A stretch of 64,000 nt of DNA from Xiphias gladius (taxonomy: Eukaryota; Chordata; Actinopteri; Istiophoriformes; Xiphiidae): assembly GCF_016859285.1 (NCBI RefSeq), contig NC_053415.1:15455501-15519500 (forward strand). Reading direction: 5' to 3'. The notes beneath the pieces were generated by a model, which was not told where the DNA came from, searched no databases, and was given only the letters and a program-made list of their open reading frames with translations. Below are positions 13,681 to 31,600 of this stretch, piece by piece (the stretch's first letter is position 1; every line of letters starts with the position of its first letter). The translations under genes were made by a program, and so were the position numbers.

Positions 13681-14240
13681 AGGCACTAAATTTCCAGATA
13701 CATTCAATGCTATATCAACCATTTTTTTCTCAAAAAAAAAACAAAAACAAAAAACAACTGCATTTCACAAGTCCCCCAACTAACCCTTGAAATCATTCCT
13801 TAGCCGTGCTGTAGCTTCAAAACGTTGTCATTGAATGTTTAAAAAAGTTGTCAGTGAACACTACCCAGCTTTTGCTGAGTGGTTCGATACCAGTGTCTAT
13901 GTCTGGAGACAGGGCTGGAATAAATTAACACTGGATTTCCCGGGTTGTTTCAGCCAACATTTTACGTTGCAATCAAGCCCGTCTGCACACCCACACTCAA
14001 CCCGCAGAGGCCAACCACAAGTTTATTTTGTTTTAATGAGAACCAAGCAACAAGGTGCGACCGGTGGAATGCCTCGCAAGAAAGTAAGGGGCAGCTGGCA
14101 GCACTCAAACTGTCTGAATGCAGGCCCTTCGCACCGAAGCAGTGTGTGCTTTTTGGGGGAAAAATAAATAAATAAAAATCACTATACGTCTACCAAGACA
14201 AAAAAAAAGTGCAACATTCAAAACCTTCCCGTTTACTCAC

Positions 14241-14468
14241 TGAGGGGGGGGGGGGACGCGTGTGCTGAGGCTTCAGCCTGCTGTTACGAAACCGCCGCGG
14301 CTCCTCTGAATGAAAGCATTCTTCGCTCCGTGCGGTTGACCAGTAACTTCTCGTCATTCCCTGCTCCCCGCTGGACGCGTCAGACAGGCGCGCCCACTGC
14401 ACACATCCAGACCCTGCGCGCAACCAGTAACGGAGTTTAGTTCGGATGGACGCGAGGAAGGGCTACAC

Positions 14469-14502
<34 letters not shown>

Positions 14503-14624
14503 CAGTTTTCTACAGCCCGAGTGGGAAGTCACGGACCAAGCCCAAGCAAAACGCAGCTAAAAGGCGAAGTGACCCGTGTTCTCGATCCGAATACTGAGAT
14601 AAGGCGGCGGCGCTGCACTTTGAG
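14241..14624. promoter_or_regulatory. Putative bidirectional promoter / first-exon region for adam23 (-) and cmklr2 (+)
   Basis: A CpG-rich stretch unlike the AT-rich DNA on both sides. It has consensus donors facing both ways: TGAG|GTAAGC on plus at 14624/14625, and CCTCA|GTGAGT on minus at 14241/14240. The plus donor suits a noncoding first exon of cmklr2. The minus donor would pair with the acceptor at 10155 to give adam23 a noncoding first exon. It includes a (GA)n run at 14471-14502 and a G12 run at 14244-14255. Exon starts cannot be placed from sequence alone. Confidence 0.5.
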
Positions 14625-15715
14625 GTAAGCGATGCACTCTCGTCTTCAGACTAACGAAAAATCCCTTCATGTTTATCCCATTAGTATGCTAATAGTGTGT
14701 ATGTGGCACCGACTTAAGTATGAACTGTTATTTTCCTATTCGACAGGCTAAATATTTATGTTTCTGACACTTTTGTATAGACACTCTACTTTTTTATGTG
14801 TTGACTGCATCGATTCTGCATTCAGCATTTGTCCCGTTAGTTTCTATCCTTTTTAGTGGTCTTTTTTTTTACTGTCCAGTCTAATCGTAATCTTTCCAAT
14901 ACATTTACCACGTTTATCTTTTTCTCTTAAGACTTAAGTCCTCTCTATTGTTTACTTAGATATTATCTGCTGTGGTTTTCTTATTTTTAAAAGGACATAT
15001 TCTACTTCATATTCATTTGTTGATTGCACTGATGCTTCATTTTGCTTCATGTATACTTTAACAGTTATGGTCTTAGTCTGGCAGTACTCTTTTCAACAGA
15101 TTTTCAGGGCAGAGTTGCAGATCTGTCTTATTATTCAACCAGGTTTCCTTTTTTTCTCTTCGAGACTGAGATGTAATTTGTATTCTCAAAGTTCATATGG
15201 TAGTTGAAGACTCTCCTTTCATGATGTTGTGTACTTAAACATTAGTTTTCAAAGTTCATTAATAGGGTATATACGAATACATATGTATTATGTAAGGAAG
15301 ACTAGAGATCCTAAAACATGAAAATAAAACATTACTGACTTTAACAACATTCATCTCGAACCAGTAATTCAAGACTTGAATAAAAATGTTAGTGGTCATG
15401 GGCACCGTTTTTGCCTTGATAATGATACTAATATTGCAGATATGTGCAAAGACATAACCTGTCACTCAGATTTTTTGCTTATCTTGGCCTTTGAAAAGAT
15501 GAACAATGAGATACATGTTTTTCAATCATCCAAACATTAACATTTTGCCTCTATATGCATAAATTACGTAACAATATGATATCTGTCCCTTCTTCCATAT
15601 TTGCTTACAGAACAAACAATACAACTCATACTATGAGGGCTCTTTCTGCCTCATCTGTGGGGCATCTCACTGTCCACATCTGTTGATCCAAATGGATGTT
15701 GACACTATGTTACAG

Positions 15716-15833
15716 GGTTTCTCGGGACACACCCAGTCCTGGCCTAAACAGAGGAGCTGATGATCAGAAAGAAGCGCAGGACAGGCAAAGGTCATTTTGG
15801 AGATCAGCCAAGCATAAGCACAAAGAGTGTGAG
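15716..15833 (+). other. cmklr2: Probable noncoding exon 2 of cmklr2
   Basis: Bounded by TTACAG| at 15715 and |GTAAGA at 15834. The next exon starts at 15944 after CCTCACAG and contains the start codon at 15978. A short upstream ORF begins in this exon. Exon status is inferred from splice sites only. Confidence 0.55.
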
Positions 15834-15947
15834 GTAAGAACTTGTGTTATAGGTTTATATAATGCAGAGGGATTCTTTAAGATGCTGTGTTTATTGATCA
15901 CCTTATAGGAATGCATCTTATTATGAGATTTTCCTCCTCACAGATAA
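15760..15947 (+). other. Exon-junction-spanning upstream ORF of cmklr2 (25 codons)
   Basis: If exon 15716-15833 is joined to 15944 onward, the ATG at 15760 opens a 25-codon frame. Its penultimate codon is completed across the junction, and it stops at TAA 15945-15947, 30 nt before the receptor ATG. The peptide start MIRKKRRTGKG is very basic. It exists only in the spliced transcript. Confidence 0.4.
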
Positions 15948-15977
15948 CTTCAGCACAGAGTTTACATCCTTCCAACA

Positions 15978-17057
15978 ATGGGTGACTCCAGCGAGGACTA
16001 TGGAAACTACACTTACGAGTATTACCTGGAGTATGGCGACTTGGAAGATCTTAAAGTAGAACACAGGCAAAGGGAAACGATGCACATTATCTCAGTGGTT
16101 ATCTACATTATTTCCTTTGTGCTTGGTCTGATTGGAAATGGAACTGTTATTTGGGTGACAGCGTTTAAAAGCAAAAAGACTGTCAACAGTGTGTGGTTGC
16201 TCAATCTAGCCATGGCAGACTTTGTGTTTGTGCTTTCTCTACCCTTCTACATTGATTACATACTGCGGGACTTCCACTGGGACTTTGGCGTGGTCATGTG
16301 TAAGCTTAACTCATTTGTGTCCGTGATGAACATGTATGCCAGTGTGCTTTTTCTCACAGTGCTCAGCATAGACCGGTACGTTTCTCTTGTCCACCTCAAC
16401 TGGTCTCAGAGGTATCGCACTGTAAAAGGAGCCTGGGTTATATGTGGCTGCATATGGGCACTAGCTGGAGCCATGAGCTGTCCTGCGCTGATTTTTCGTG
16501 ACACCATGCGCTTACATGACAAAGTGGTGTGCTTCAACAATTTCCACGCACAGGACGGACATACAGCAGCCATGAGACACATTATAATAGTGGCTCTGCG
16601 TACCACGGTGGGCTTCCTTCTGCCATTTACTGCTATTTGCGTGACAGGCATACTTCTGACAATCAAAGTCAAACAATCTGGGGGCTCGGTTCGCCTGTCT
16701 AGCTTCTCCAAAACAGTCACTGCAGTAATTCTGGCCTTCTTTGTATGCTGGGCACCTTTTCATACTTTTAGCTTAATGGAGTTATCAATACATTCCTCGT
16801 TATACCTACACAACACACTGAAGGCTGGCTTTCCTCTTGCCACCAGCTTAGGCTTTTTTAACAGCTGCATTAACCCCCTGCTCTATATTCTCTTGGGCAA
16901 AAAGGTTCGTCATATCCTGAAGCGTGCATGCCTGGACATAACAAAGAGTTCACTAAGAGAGCTGAGCCAGTCAGTCTCTGCCACTGAAATGGAGTCTGTG
17001 CCAGGATTTCATCAGGAAAGTGTCCCAGAGGAGCCTGTGGTGTCATCAACTCTATGA
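15978..17057 (+). CDS. cmklr2: Chemerin-like receptor 2 (GPR1), class A GPCR
   Basis: A 359-residue seven-transmembrane receptor of the plasma membrane; the family binds chemerin. The coding region is in one exon. The acidic, tyrosine-rich N-terminus (SSEDYGNYTYEYY) carries an NYT glycosylation sequon. TM1 has GNGTVIW, TM2 LNLAMADFVF, and TM3 ends in the G-protein motif DRY (SIDRYVSLVH). The conserved disulphide cysteines are in MCKLN (before TM3) and VVCFNN (loop 2). TM6 has CWAPFH, TM7 has NSCINPLLYI, and the tail is rich in Ser/Glu. RDT...C.NNF in loop 2, FHW before TM3 and HRxRT-like RYRTVK in loop 2 match human GPR1 better than CMKLR1. The adam23 and ndufs1 neighbours agree. Human GPR1 has DHY instead of DRY. 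A 5' leader of one or two spliced exons is likely. Confidence 0.92.
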   Translation: MGDSSEDYGNYTYEYYLEYGDLEDLKVEHRQRETMHIISVVIYIISFVLGLIGNGTVIWVTAFKSKKTVNSVWLLNLAMADFVFVLSLPFYIDYILRDFHWDFGVVMCKLNSFVSVMNMYASVLFLTVLSIDRYVSLVHLNWSQRYRTVKGAWVICGCIWALAGAMSCPALIFRDTMRLHDKVVCFNNFHAQDGHTAAMRHIIIVALRTTVGFLLPFTAICVTGILLTIKVKQSGGSVRLSSFSKTVTAVILAFFVCWAPFHTFSLMELSIHSSLYLHNTLKAGFPLATSLGFFNSCINPLLYILLGKKVRHILKRACLDITKSSLRELSQSVSATEMESVPGFHQESVPEEPVVSSTL

Positions 17058-17684
17058 TTGCAAGCATCCTCAGACTCTTGTAAACTGTCCATGAAAAAAC
17101 ATGAGGGTGGCTGGTTATTACTTTAGCATAAACGTGGAAGATTGTGTGTCTTCAAGAACCTCAAGCTGGTCCAGTTGCCTTCAAATAGCCCATAGAAACA
17201 CCATGACATGGATGACTGAGAATCTTAATAGAAATCCACTCTCTGGTTCCAGCTTCTCTCAAGGACTTGCTGCTTTTCTTTGTCTTCTTTGTTAGTAAAC
17301 TGAATATTTTGGAGTTTTTGACAGCTGGTCAGAAAAACAAGCAATTTGTAGATATCTCTTTGGGTTGTGTAAAATGTGATGTATATTTTCACCATTTTCA
17401 TACCAATTTTTTAATAATGAAATAAGCATCAACATATTTACCTTTTTTTTAAAAAAATGTACTCTCTTGAACGAAGGGCATCTTCTCATCAGTGCTCAAT
17501 AGGATATTTTGGTTCTTACAGGTGAGATATTATGCCGATATCTGTTGTACTCTAACATTATGTTTTCGTACAGTTTAATATGGGCTGCTAGAATCCATAT
17601 TCATGCATTGTAGTGATTTTTTAACTAGTTTAGAGATGTATAAATATTTTTAATAATATATTCCAAGTAAATATCAACTATCCT

Positions 17685-17690
17685 AATAAA
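17685..17690 (+). terminator. cmklr2: Poly(A) signal of cmklr2
   Basis: AATAAA about 630 nt after the cmklr2 stop, in AT-rich DNA, followed by a T-rich stretch. It is the first canonical signal downstream. The 3' UTR would be 17058 to about 17705. Confidence 0.6.
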
Positions 17691-17705
17691 ATTTGTTCTT
17701 CTGAG

Positions 17706-18379
17706 CAAATACTGTACTTTGTTTCACTTGATGTTAGCAGTATGTGTCATAGCAACCTAATTAAAGAGAAAGTGTTGTTGTTTTATATAAATACAGACTA
17801 GATCTCCCGGAGGATTTTCACATTCCCAGTAACTATGCACAAACCTAAGATAAATCCAGATGTGTATTTCCTTTCCGTTTCCGGAGGGTCTGTTTACAAA
17901 TGCAGCCATTTCCTGACATTATCTTTGGTGAACTCTGTGTTGAGAGGATCACATTACACTGTTAGGTTAGAGATCGAGTGCCATCCTGTGAAGGAGGGCT
18001 GTTGGGTTAAATATCTGTAAAAAAAAAAAATGGGAAAATTTGGACAGGAAGCAAACATTTTACCCTTCATTAAATGGTTAAAAAGCCCTTATGGCACTTC
18101 ATGGACAACTCAGTAGCACCTTTGACAAATCCTGATTTTTTTTTCTGTAGATATATATGGCACAATAAAGGTTGAAAATAATCCACACTTGTATCCAAAG
18201 CAAATAGTGAATGCGAGGCGACTGCCACATCACCATTGACTGTCACAGTTAGGTGTAGATGAGTTTCTGCTAGAGAAAGGGTAGAGGGTACATTACTTCG
18301 TCTGTTATGGCTGCTGGTACTGAAAACCCGCACGACTAGTGTAGTCAATAACTACAGTAAAGTAGCCCTCCTATTTGGA
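17706..18379. other. Intergenic spacer cmklr2-ndufs1
   Basis: About 0.7 kb between the cmklr2 poly(A) signal and the ndufs1 leader. The longest frame (17835-18020, 61 codons) shows no similarity I recognise. In tetrapods eef1b2 lies in this neighbourhood; nothing resembling it is present. Confidence 0.6.
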
Positions 18380-18478
18380 TTACGGTAGACAGGATTACTT
18401 AATCCGTGACGCAGCAGAATAACAAGACGGTGCGCAATCTGCGTCGCGGGCAGTCTCGTGAGGACGGACACCGACAAG
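18380..18478 (+). promoter_or_regulatory. ndufs1: ndufs1 core promoter and noncoding exon 1
   Basis: CG-containing DNA that ends in a consensus donor, CGACAAG|GTACGTAAC, at 18478/18479. The partner acceptor is CTATTTCAG at 19160, one base before the start codon. A CRE-like TGACGCA lies at the 5' side (about 18407). The exact start is not visible. The following intron has repeated AACGTTA/GTTAGC motifs. Confidence 0.55.
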
Positions 18479-19161
18479 GTACGTAACCGATCACCGCATA
18501 TTATATACGGTGTAACGTTAGACAATCTATAGCCTGCACGCCAACATCGCAAGAAGGGCTTGAAATGGGTTTTGAAATTCCGAATAAACAAGTCCAGTTA
18601 GCCGGTTGACGTTTGTTGCCTTAGCTAGTTTGTAGCAGGCTATGCTAAATTAGTGGGTTTGGATTAAATGTTACAAGCGCGAAGACACCGCTTCAAGCGC
18701 CAGCAGTTGAAAATTACCGAGAGAAGTTAGAATACGAGTTAGACGATTGCATCAAGCTTTTGCTAACGTTAACGTTAGCTGGGCACATCGCTTGGCCGGT
18801 AACGTTGCCTAGTTTGTTTGATATTTCGAGAAATTTCCAGCGTTTGCGGGTTGTCAAAACATGGCATATTTATTTACTTCTCTAGAAGATTGTAGACAGT
18901 TCACCCTGGACAGTAAAGAAACGTTCTCGTACAAATACATTCGCAGCATAAATTGGCTGAGCCGTGTGAACAGTCACAGCGGGAAGTAGCTAGCTAACAG
19001 CCACTACTGTTTTTGTTTTGACGGTCGCTTATGGGCTCTTACGGTTTTAAAATTACGTAGCAGTTTGGAATATCTTAAAGCGTAGTAGACACATGAAAAA
19101 TTGTGTCACTTACAGGAGCCGGACCTTACGCATGTTGTTGCCTCTCTGCCTCTATTTCAGC

Positions 19162-25675
<6,514 letters not shown>

Positions 25676-26111
25676 CACACACAGTAGACAGCCATCCAAC
25701 TCTTGGGGGAAAAAAAAAAAAATTATACGCACAACTCCTCTATTTGCACATTCCTAGAAACATATTTATTTGCACTTGTGTTTTACTATTGTAGATGCTT
25801 AATTTGGAACATTATGGAACTGACTGACTTACATTACTAACCTGCAGAAACATGTCTGTGCTTTACTTGCAGAGTGAACATGTAACCTTAGGTTTAACAA
25901 ACCTCCAGAGATGCACCCCTGACAGTTAATGTTTGCACCTGTTAGGACATTCACATTTTAATAGTAGTGATCAAAGGTTTAAAATCTTTATCCTCCAAAG
26001 GTAAATCTAGTATCTTGTCTTCCTGTAAAACTACTAATATTAAAAGTGTTATGATTATATTTTCCTAAAGGTATAGTATTGCAAGTGTAGCTATTTGTGA
26101 GTGTGATACTT

Positions 26112-26117
26112 AATAAA
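26112..26117 (+). terminator. ndufs1: Poly(A) signal of ndufs1
   Basis: AATAAA 437 nt after the ndufs1 stop, followed by a TTTTCTG-rich stretch. The 3' UTR is about 25676-26135. Confidence 0.75.
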
Positions 26118-26219
26118 GCAGTTTTCTGTAGCAAGTCAAATGAATTTTTGCAATTCCCCTATTTAAGTTTGTGCTCTTATTTAAAGAATATTTAAAGTAT
26201 TAATATTAGGTTCTGCTGC

Positions 26220-26862
26220 CATGGATGCCAACTTGCTGTTTTGGTGTTACACCACCTCAACTTTTCTGGTCCCGAGCTCCGGTCTACGATTGGAACGTGG
26301 TCCATCATGAGTGAACAGCCGGCAACAGTGTGTCAGCAGGGCTGATATGTCATTCATATGGAGGATGATAACCGTGGTCCAGGTGGATTTTACACTGAAA
26401 CACTTTACTGGACCTCTCAGTCAGTGTTTTAACCCAGCTGTTTTAAATGTGGAACATGTAAACGGCACTGTCCTTCACACAAACTGTAATTTCTTTCATA
26501 AAGCGATTAAAATGACACTTGTACAATGTAGGGGCTTTTAACAAAGTTGAATTTCCAATATGGTAGGAGAGGTTGTTGTTGTTGAGGGGATTGTTGTCAT
26601 GTCCCCGCAGTGCCTGTAGTGGTGCTGTGAGGAGTCTGCTGTGGAGCCAACAAAAATCCTCAGCAGCCAACCTACTGCTTATAATTTGCTCTGGATAGCC
26701 TATATTTACATGCATCCTTATTTCAAGATATACCGAGCTCGATGAAGATCACGGTTACTATCCTATCTGGACCATCGATGCAGAAATAGCCTAGCTGATT
26801 CTAATAGACATTTCGGCCGTCTATCTGGAGCGAATACCTTACACAGCCCATACCAATTCAAG
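26220..26862 (+). promoter_or_regulatory. ino80d: ino80d promoter and noncoding exon 1
   Basis: The stretch ends in the consensus donor TTCAAG|GTAAGCC at 26862/26863. The next acceptor in the gene is CCCATCAG at 28621, so this is the likely leader exon. A CCAAT-box-like GATTGG occurs at about 26288. The transcription start within the stretch cannot be fixed. Confidence 0.5.
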
Positions 26863-28621
26863 GTAAGCCAAATCGTATACAGCCTCGGCCTTGATTTCTG
26901 CGTGTACCGTTTCGCAGAGGCTTCTGTCGCCCTGGCGCTCTACTAGAGGCCGCTGTGCTATCGAAGCTATGAGGCCTTATTTATGACTAATTTATTTTAT
27001 AACTTGTGATCTGACCAAATGACTGTGCCTTGAGATGTGATACTTGAGAGTAATGCCATGTTTACAGTTTTAAGTCTTGTAGCCCTCTAATGTTACATTA
27101 TGTGGCTATAACTCATATCGATTATTGCTAAGGCCCTCGATGATAGGCCTTAAGCCTCGTATGTAGACCCTTTGTTTGAAAGTATTTTGCCATAAATGTA
27201 TCATGTTTGTATACATTAAAATCCCACGACTGGGGCCGATCATTTAGTGCTTGTATTTCACGATTACGCTTGCATTTTCTAAATAAAACTAAACTGAAAA
27301 TAGACCTTTTATAGTGATGCCATTTGCTTATGTTTCCGTTTCCTGGTTAGCTACCGCCTACTAATTTGTGTTTTTAGCTTTTATAGCGTTTTAGCTTACT
27401 AGCAAATTTGACTTTTCGTGTCTGGTCTATGTCGATAATATGTTATTTCTGCCTGGAGATGGATACAGATGTTTCTTAGGTATTAAGACACGAGTGTATG
27501 TTTCACGTAGATACATTTATGATGTCATATTATAAAGTTTAACATCTGTCTATCGGCTCCAAGCTAATGCTGGCAAGCTAGCTCCATGGACTCAATCGGT
27601 AGTCACGCTAGCTAAACGTAAGTCACCGTTTGCTGCCTGTCCGGTTCTCCGCATACAACCAAAGTTGTTAACTGGAGTTGATCAGGCTGGCGTAAATGAC
27701 TCAACCTGTCCTTTTGTGTCCGACATGTACATCAGCTGTCAGAGCCGTAGCGCTCTCCGAACCAACTTGAAAACACATAATTAAAGTTAAAGGCAGCAGC
27801 TAAGCTACTACTGACGCTGGGCAGATAAGGCTACAATTATCATTACAGTGTATTGTGATATACCAGTAGCAGCCTGTTTGTATGCTTGTCTATTACGAAG
27901 CGTTATACTTTGAATAACACTTTCTATGTGTTCCTTGTTCAGTCGAGAATGGAGACTTTTTTTTTTTTTTTTTTTTTAAATGGAGTATGAGTGAAGTGTT
28001 CAACTAGTCTTGGAATGATGCCTACACACAAGCAACTGGCTGTTGTAGTTTTTTAACTTTGCCCGACAGACTGCTGTCAAATACTGGTTTACCACCATAT
28101 TATCTTGTAAGTGCTAGCTGTAAGGATAATTGAATGGATTGTGGAATAAAATCACAGACTCTTTGTTTACCAGCTGTTTCTCAGTAAGAGATTTTGACAC
28201 TGAAAATTATAGGGTGTGAAAGCAACGAGTGAATATTCAGAGGTAAGGTTTGTCTAGACCATATTGTCTTCAAACAAGTATTTATGTACAGTATTTGTTA
28301 GTCACAGCATTCACTTATATAGTTCAATGAACAAGCAACGATGAATTAAATCAGTTATGTGTCTTGGAATGTCATTTATGTGTTGACTTGACACTAAAAA
28401 TATTTAAGCAGCAAATAGTATATCATAATTATGTTAGCTTCCTGAATATTTATTTTCACACATTATCTAACAAATTACATTGGCTATGGACTGAGTAAAC
28501 ATTCACCTGTAGAAGTGACGATTTCCCTGCTTCCTAACCCTGCACATACAGACGTGGTTACCTCTTTAGTATGAAGTGTGAGTGATGTAATTCATGGTTT
28601 TCCCTGACTTTATCCCATCAG
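26863..28621 (+). other. ino80d intron 1
   Basis: 1.76 kb with several CG-containing GCTAGC/CTAGCT motifs (about 27560-27620), as in the other first introns here, and a T-run at about 27957-27977. No coding potential is seen. Confidence 0.6.
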
Positions 28622-28650
28622 CTGATGTTGTCAAGGACAAGAGTCACGTG

Positions 28651-31600
28651 ATGTATGAAGGCAAACACATACACTTCTCAGAGGTGGACAATAAGCCGTT
28701 GTGCTCCTACAGCCCAAAGCTCTGCAAGCAGCGCAGACTAAATGGCTATGCTTTCTGTATCCGGCATGTTCTGGAGGACAAAACAGCGCCCTTCAAGCAA
28801 TGTGAATATGTGGCTAAGTACAACAGCCAGCGATGTACCAACCCCATCCCCAAGTCTGAGGACCGCAGGTGTGTATGATTGTGTGCATATGTGGCAGATT
28901 CCAAAAAGCACAGCATAGTGGACACTGTGCTGAGGATGTGTTCTTGTTTTCCAGGTACTGTAACAGTCACCTGCAGGTTCTCGGCTTTATACCCAAGAAG
29001 GAACGGAAAAAGAAACACGATGCTTTGGAGGAAATGCGCTCAAGGGCTCACCTGGAGTCAGTGGCCCTCAACATAACTGTGCCCTCTCTAGCTCTGAAAG
29101 CTCCCAATGGTCTAGATGAACTTCCACCATCTCCCCCCTGCACACGTCTCTTACCCCTCCCTGATGGGGAACTCCTGGACCCTTTTGCCTTTTATGAGGA
29201 TGACACAGATGGGGAGGAGGTGGGTACTCCTCGGAAGGGCAACGCCATCAAGAAGAAATTACAGAGTCGGCTGGTGCTCAACCAGAAACTCTGCCATGAC
29301 ACGGACCTCTTCCAGCCACCTCCTGAGCACTTTAGTCCCACCCCTGTCCCCCGTGTCCATACTTCCTCGCCGCTCAACACACATCTCCCACGGCAACAGT
29401 CAGGTCTTCTCCAGCCGCCACAGCACTCCAGCGTGACTTCCTTCATCTTCCCAGGACAGCAGCAGGGTTTATTATGCAATCCACCACCACCTCAGACGGT
29501 CAACTTTCTGCCTCCAGGGATGCCCGCAAATGCAGCACCCAGTCCAGTGCAGCCTTCTGGGCCATCACTCAGCAGGAAAATGCCTTTCACGGCTACTCAC
29601 TTGCCTGTCACTTGCAAGGACAGTGGCACTAACAATCAGCGGCATGTGGTTGTCATGCGCCCCACTGCCTTCTCACCTTCTGCAAGCTGTTTGGCCAGGT
29701 TGCAACATCTGGTGCAGCTCTGTGCCAAGAGACACCGGGAGCATGGAGACCTCTTTCCACATCTAGGTACTTTAACTTAAATGCGTTTACCACCAGTTTT
29801 AAAACTCGGTCTGTTCCTCCTTACTGAATTTGTGTAAGGATACATCAGATATACTGTAGCTAATGAGAAATCAGCCTGCTGAAATGGATGAGCTGCTCTA
29901 ACAAGTTCTCTTTCAGGCTTGGACTGGTCAGAAGACAGTGCTGATGATGATGATGATGATGAAGAGGCAGAGAGATTTGTTCATTTTCAGACCTCTTGGA
30001 GACCACAGAATGGGTTGGTATCCCAATACTTTACCTCACAGCATGAACCTTGACCAGACATTTTTCATCACGACTGCTTTCAATATTCTCCCCAAATAGG
30101 TTGGAAGACGACTGCGGTTCCTCTCGGAGAACACGGCTACTTAGGCTTTGCTCGTACCTCCAGGAGAAATACAAGCACATGTGCAGGCAGGAGAGGGCGA
30201 GTATCCGCCAGAAGAGATACCGCTATGCCTTCCGCAAAGCCTTGCTGCATGCTGCCAGTAACAACCCAGACTGTGCTGGGCAGCTGATCCAGGACTTTGG
30301 TGGTGCCTGTCGAAGCTCTTCAAGGTATTCTCACAAATGTCATCTTAGCCAGTTTTGTTAATCTCCCAGGACTAATATGAATAGAGTAAACCCATGTGCT
30401 GATAGACACCTGCTTGGTTAAGCCAGTCACAAACCTTCCATCACCCAGGAAATTCAGTGTACGTGATTTCCAAAGTAGATCCAGTATTTTATTTTAGAGC
30501 AACCGGCAAAGTGTTCTGCCCTTATGACTGTTTTCTATGCTTGGATTCTTCATCTCCTTATTTGAACTGTACAAAACATGACATGTGGAGTGCTGTCAAT
30601 TTTGTTGCTGTTTACTCAGTCCTGCCGCTGTATGTCGTTACAGTGTGGCTCCAGCAAAACAGCAGAACACGGATACAGGGACCTGCACTGGCAGCACAAA
30701 GGGCCAGGCCTGCAACAACCGAGCTCTGCCCTTCACTCAACACTGCTTTCAGCGTATCCTTTGCACCACTTCACTGATTATATAGCTGGTCACTACGAGT
30801 GCAACTGAATGGCTGCGGATTTTATCTAATTTAGAATGTGATTTAATCAAATTTCATGCTTTTTTTTTTTAAATCAAAGACTGTGAGGTACAATATCCCT
30901 GCGTGACGGAGTATCACGATCACATGCCCTCTGTCTAGAATATCATGTTATTTCCTTTATTGTTCTCTGAAGACATTCTGTTGAATCGTTCCCAGCAGCT
31001 CTTTGCAAGTTGCACAGCCAAATTTGCAGACGGTCAGCAGTGCTCCATCCCCGTGTTTGATATCACGCACCAGACACCCCTCTGTGAAGAGCATGCCAAA
31101 AAGATGGTGAGTTCAGTGTATAAAGGAAAAGTTCAACATTTTGGGAAGTGCACTTATACGCTTTCTTGCTGAGAGTTAGATGATACACTCAGCTGGATTA
31201 GCTCGGCATTAAGACTGGAAACAAGGGGAAACAGTTGTCTGTGTCCACCACCACTTGTAAAGCTCACTAATTAACAAGTTGTGTCCTGTATCCTGTCATA
31301 CCAGAAGAGACTTCAGGAAGTTACAGTTCCTTACCAAGAAATACACACAGCCCCCTGTAAAATGGTGATTTGCAGCTTTTAAACGTTGTTTTTTTCTTAA
31401 GAACAAACAATATACATGGCGTTAATGAGTGAGCTTTAAGGATGCGCGTAGGTGAATTTTAAGGTAAGCTAATGGGCTGCTGGCTCCAGATAACAGCACT
31501 TATTTACGCTACAGACATGAGGGATGGTGTCAGTCTTCTCATCTAACTCTTGGCAAGAAAGCCAGTAAGCTTATTCCCAAAATGCTCAACATTTCCTTTA

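Larger units (their letters stand above)
10155..14240. other. Long noncoding stretch; probable leader intron of adam23
   Basis: 4 kb without a recognisable gene. It holds a repeat fragment with AAGCACTTGAGTAAATGCACTTACATTTCATTACTG (about 10830-10930, related to 57960-58110) and a pair of diverged duplicates at 12975-13195 and 13395-13680. If adam23 starts at about 14.25 kb this is its first intron. Confidence 0.55.

Noticed and set aside
14190..14423. 77-residue minus-strand frame in the CpG-rich block
   Set aside because: No similarity, no signal peptide; better explained as promoter and leader DNA.
19093..19161. Longer ndufs1 start
   Set aside because: The sequence before 19161 is intron ending in a strong TCTATTTCAG acceptor. 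The ATG at 19162 gives the expected presequence.
28594..28650. Upstream in-frame ATG for ino80d
   Set aside because: It lies before the exon acceptor at 28621. The conserved start MYEGKHIHF is at 28651.
28869..28954. Open frame reading through between ino80d exons (CMIVCICG...)
   Set aside because: Intron read-through; removing 28869-28954 restores the conserved DRRYCNSH.
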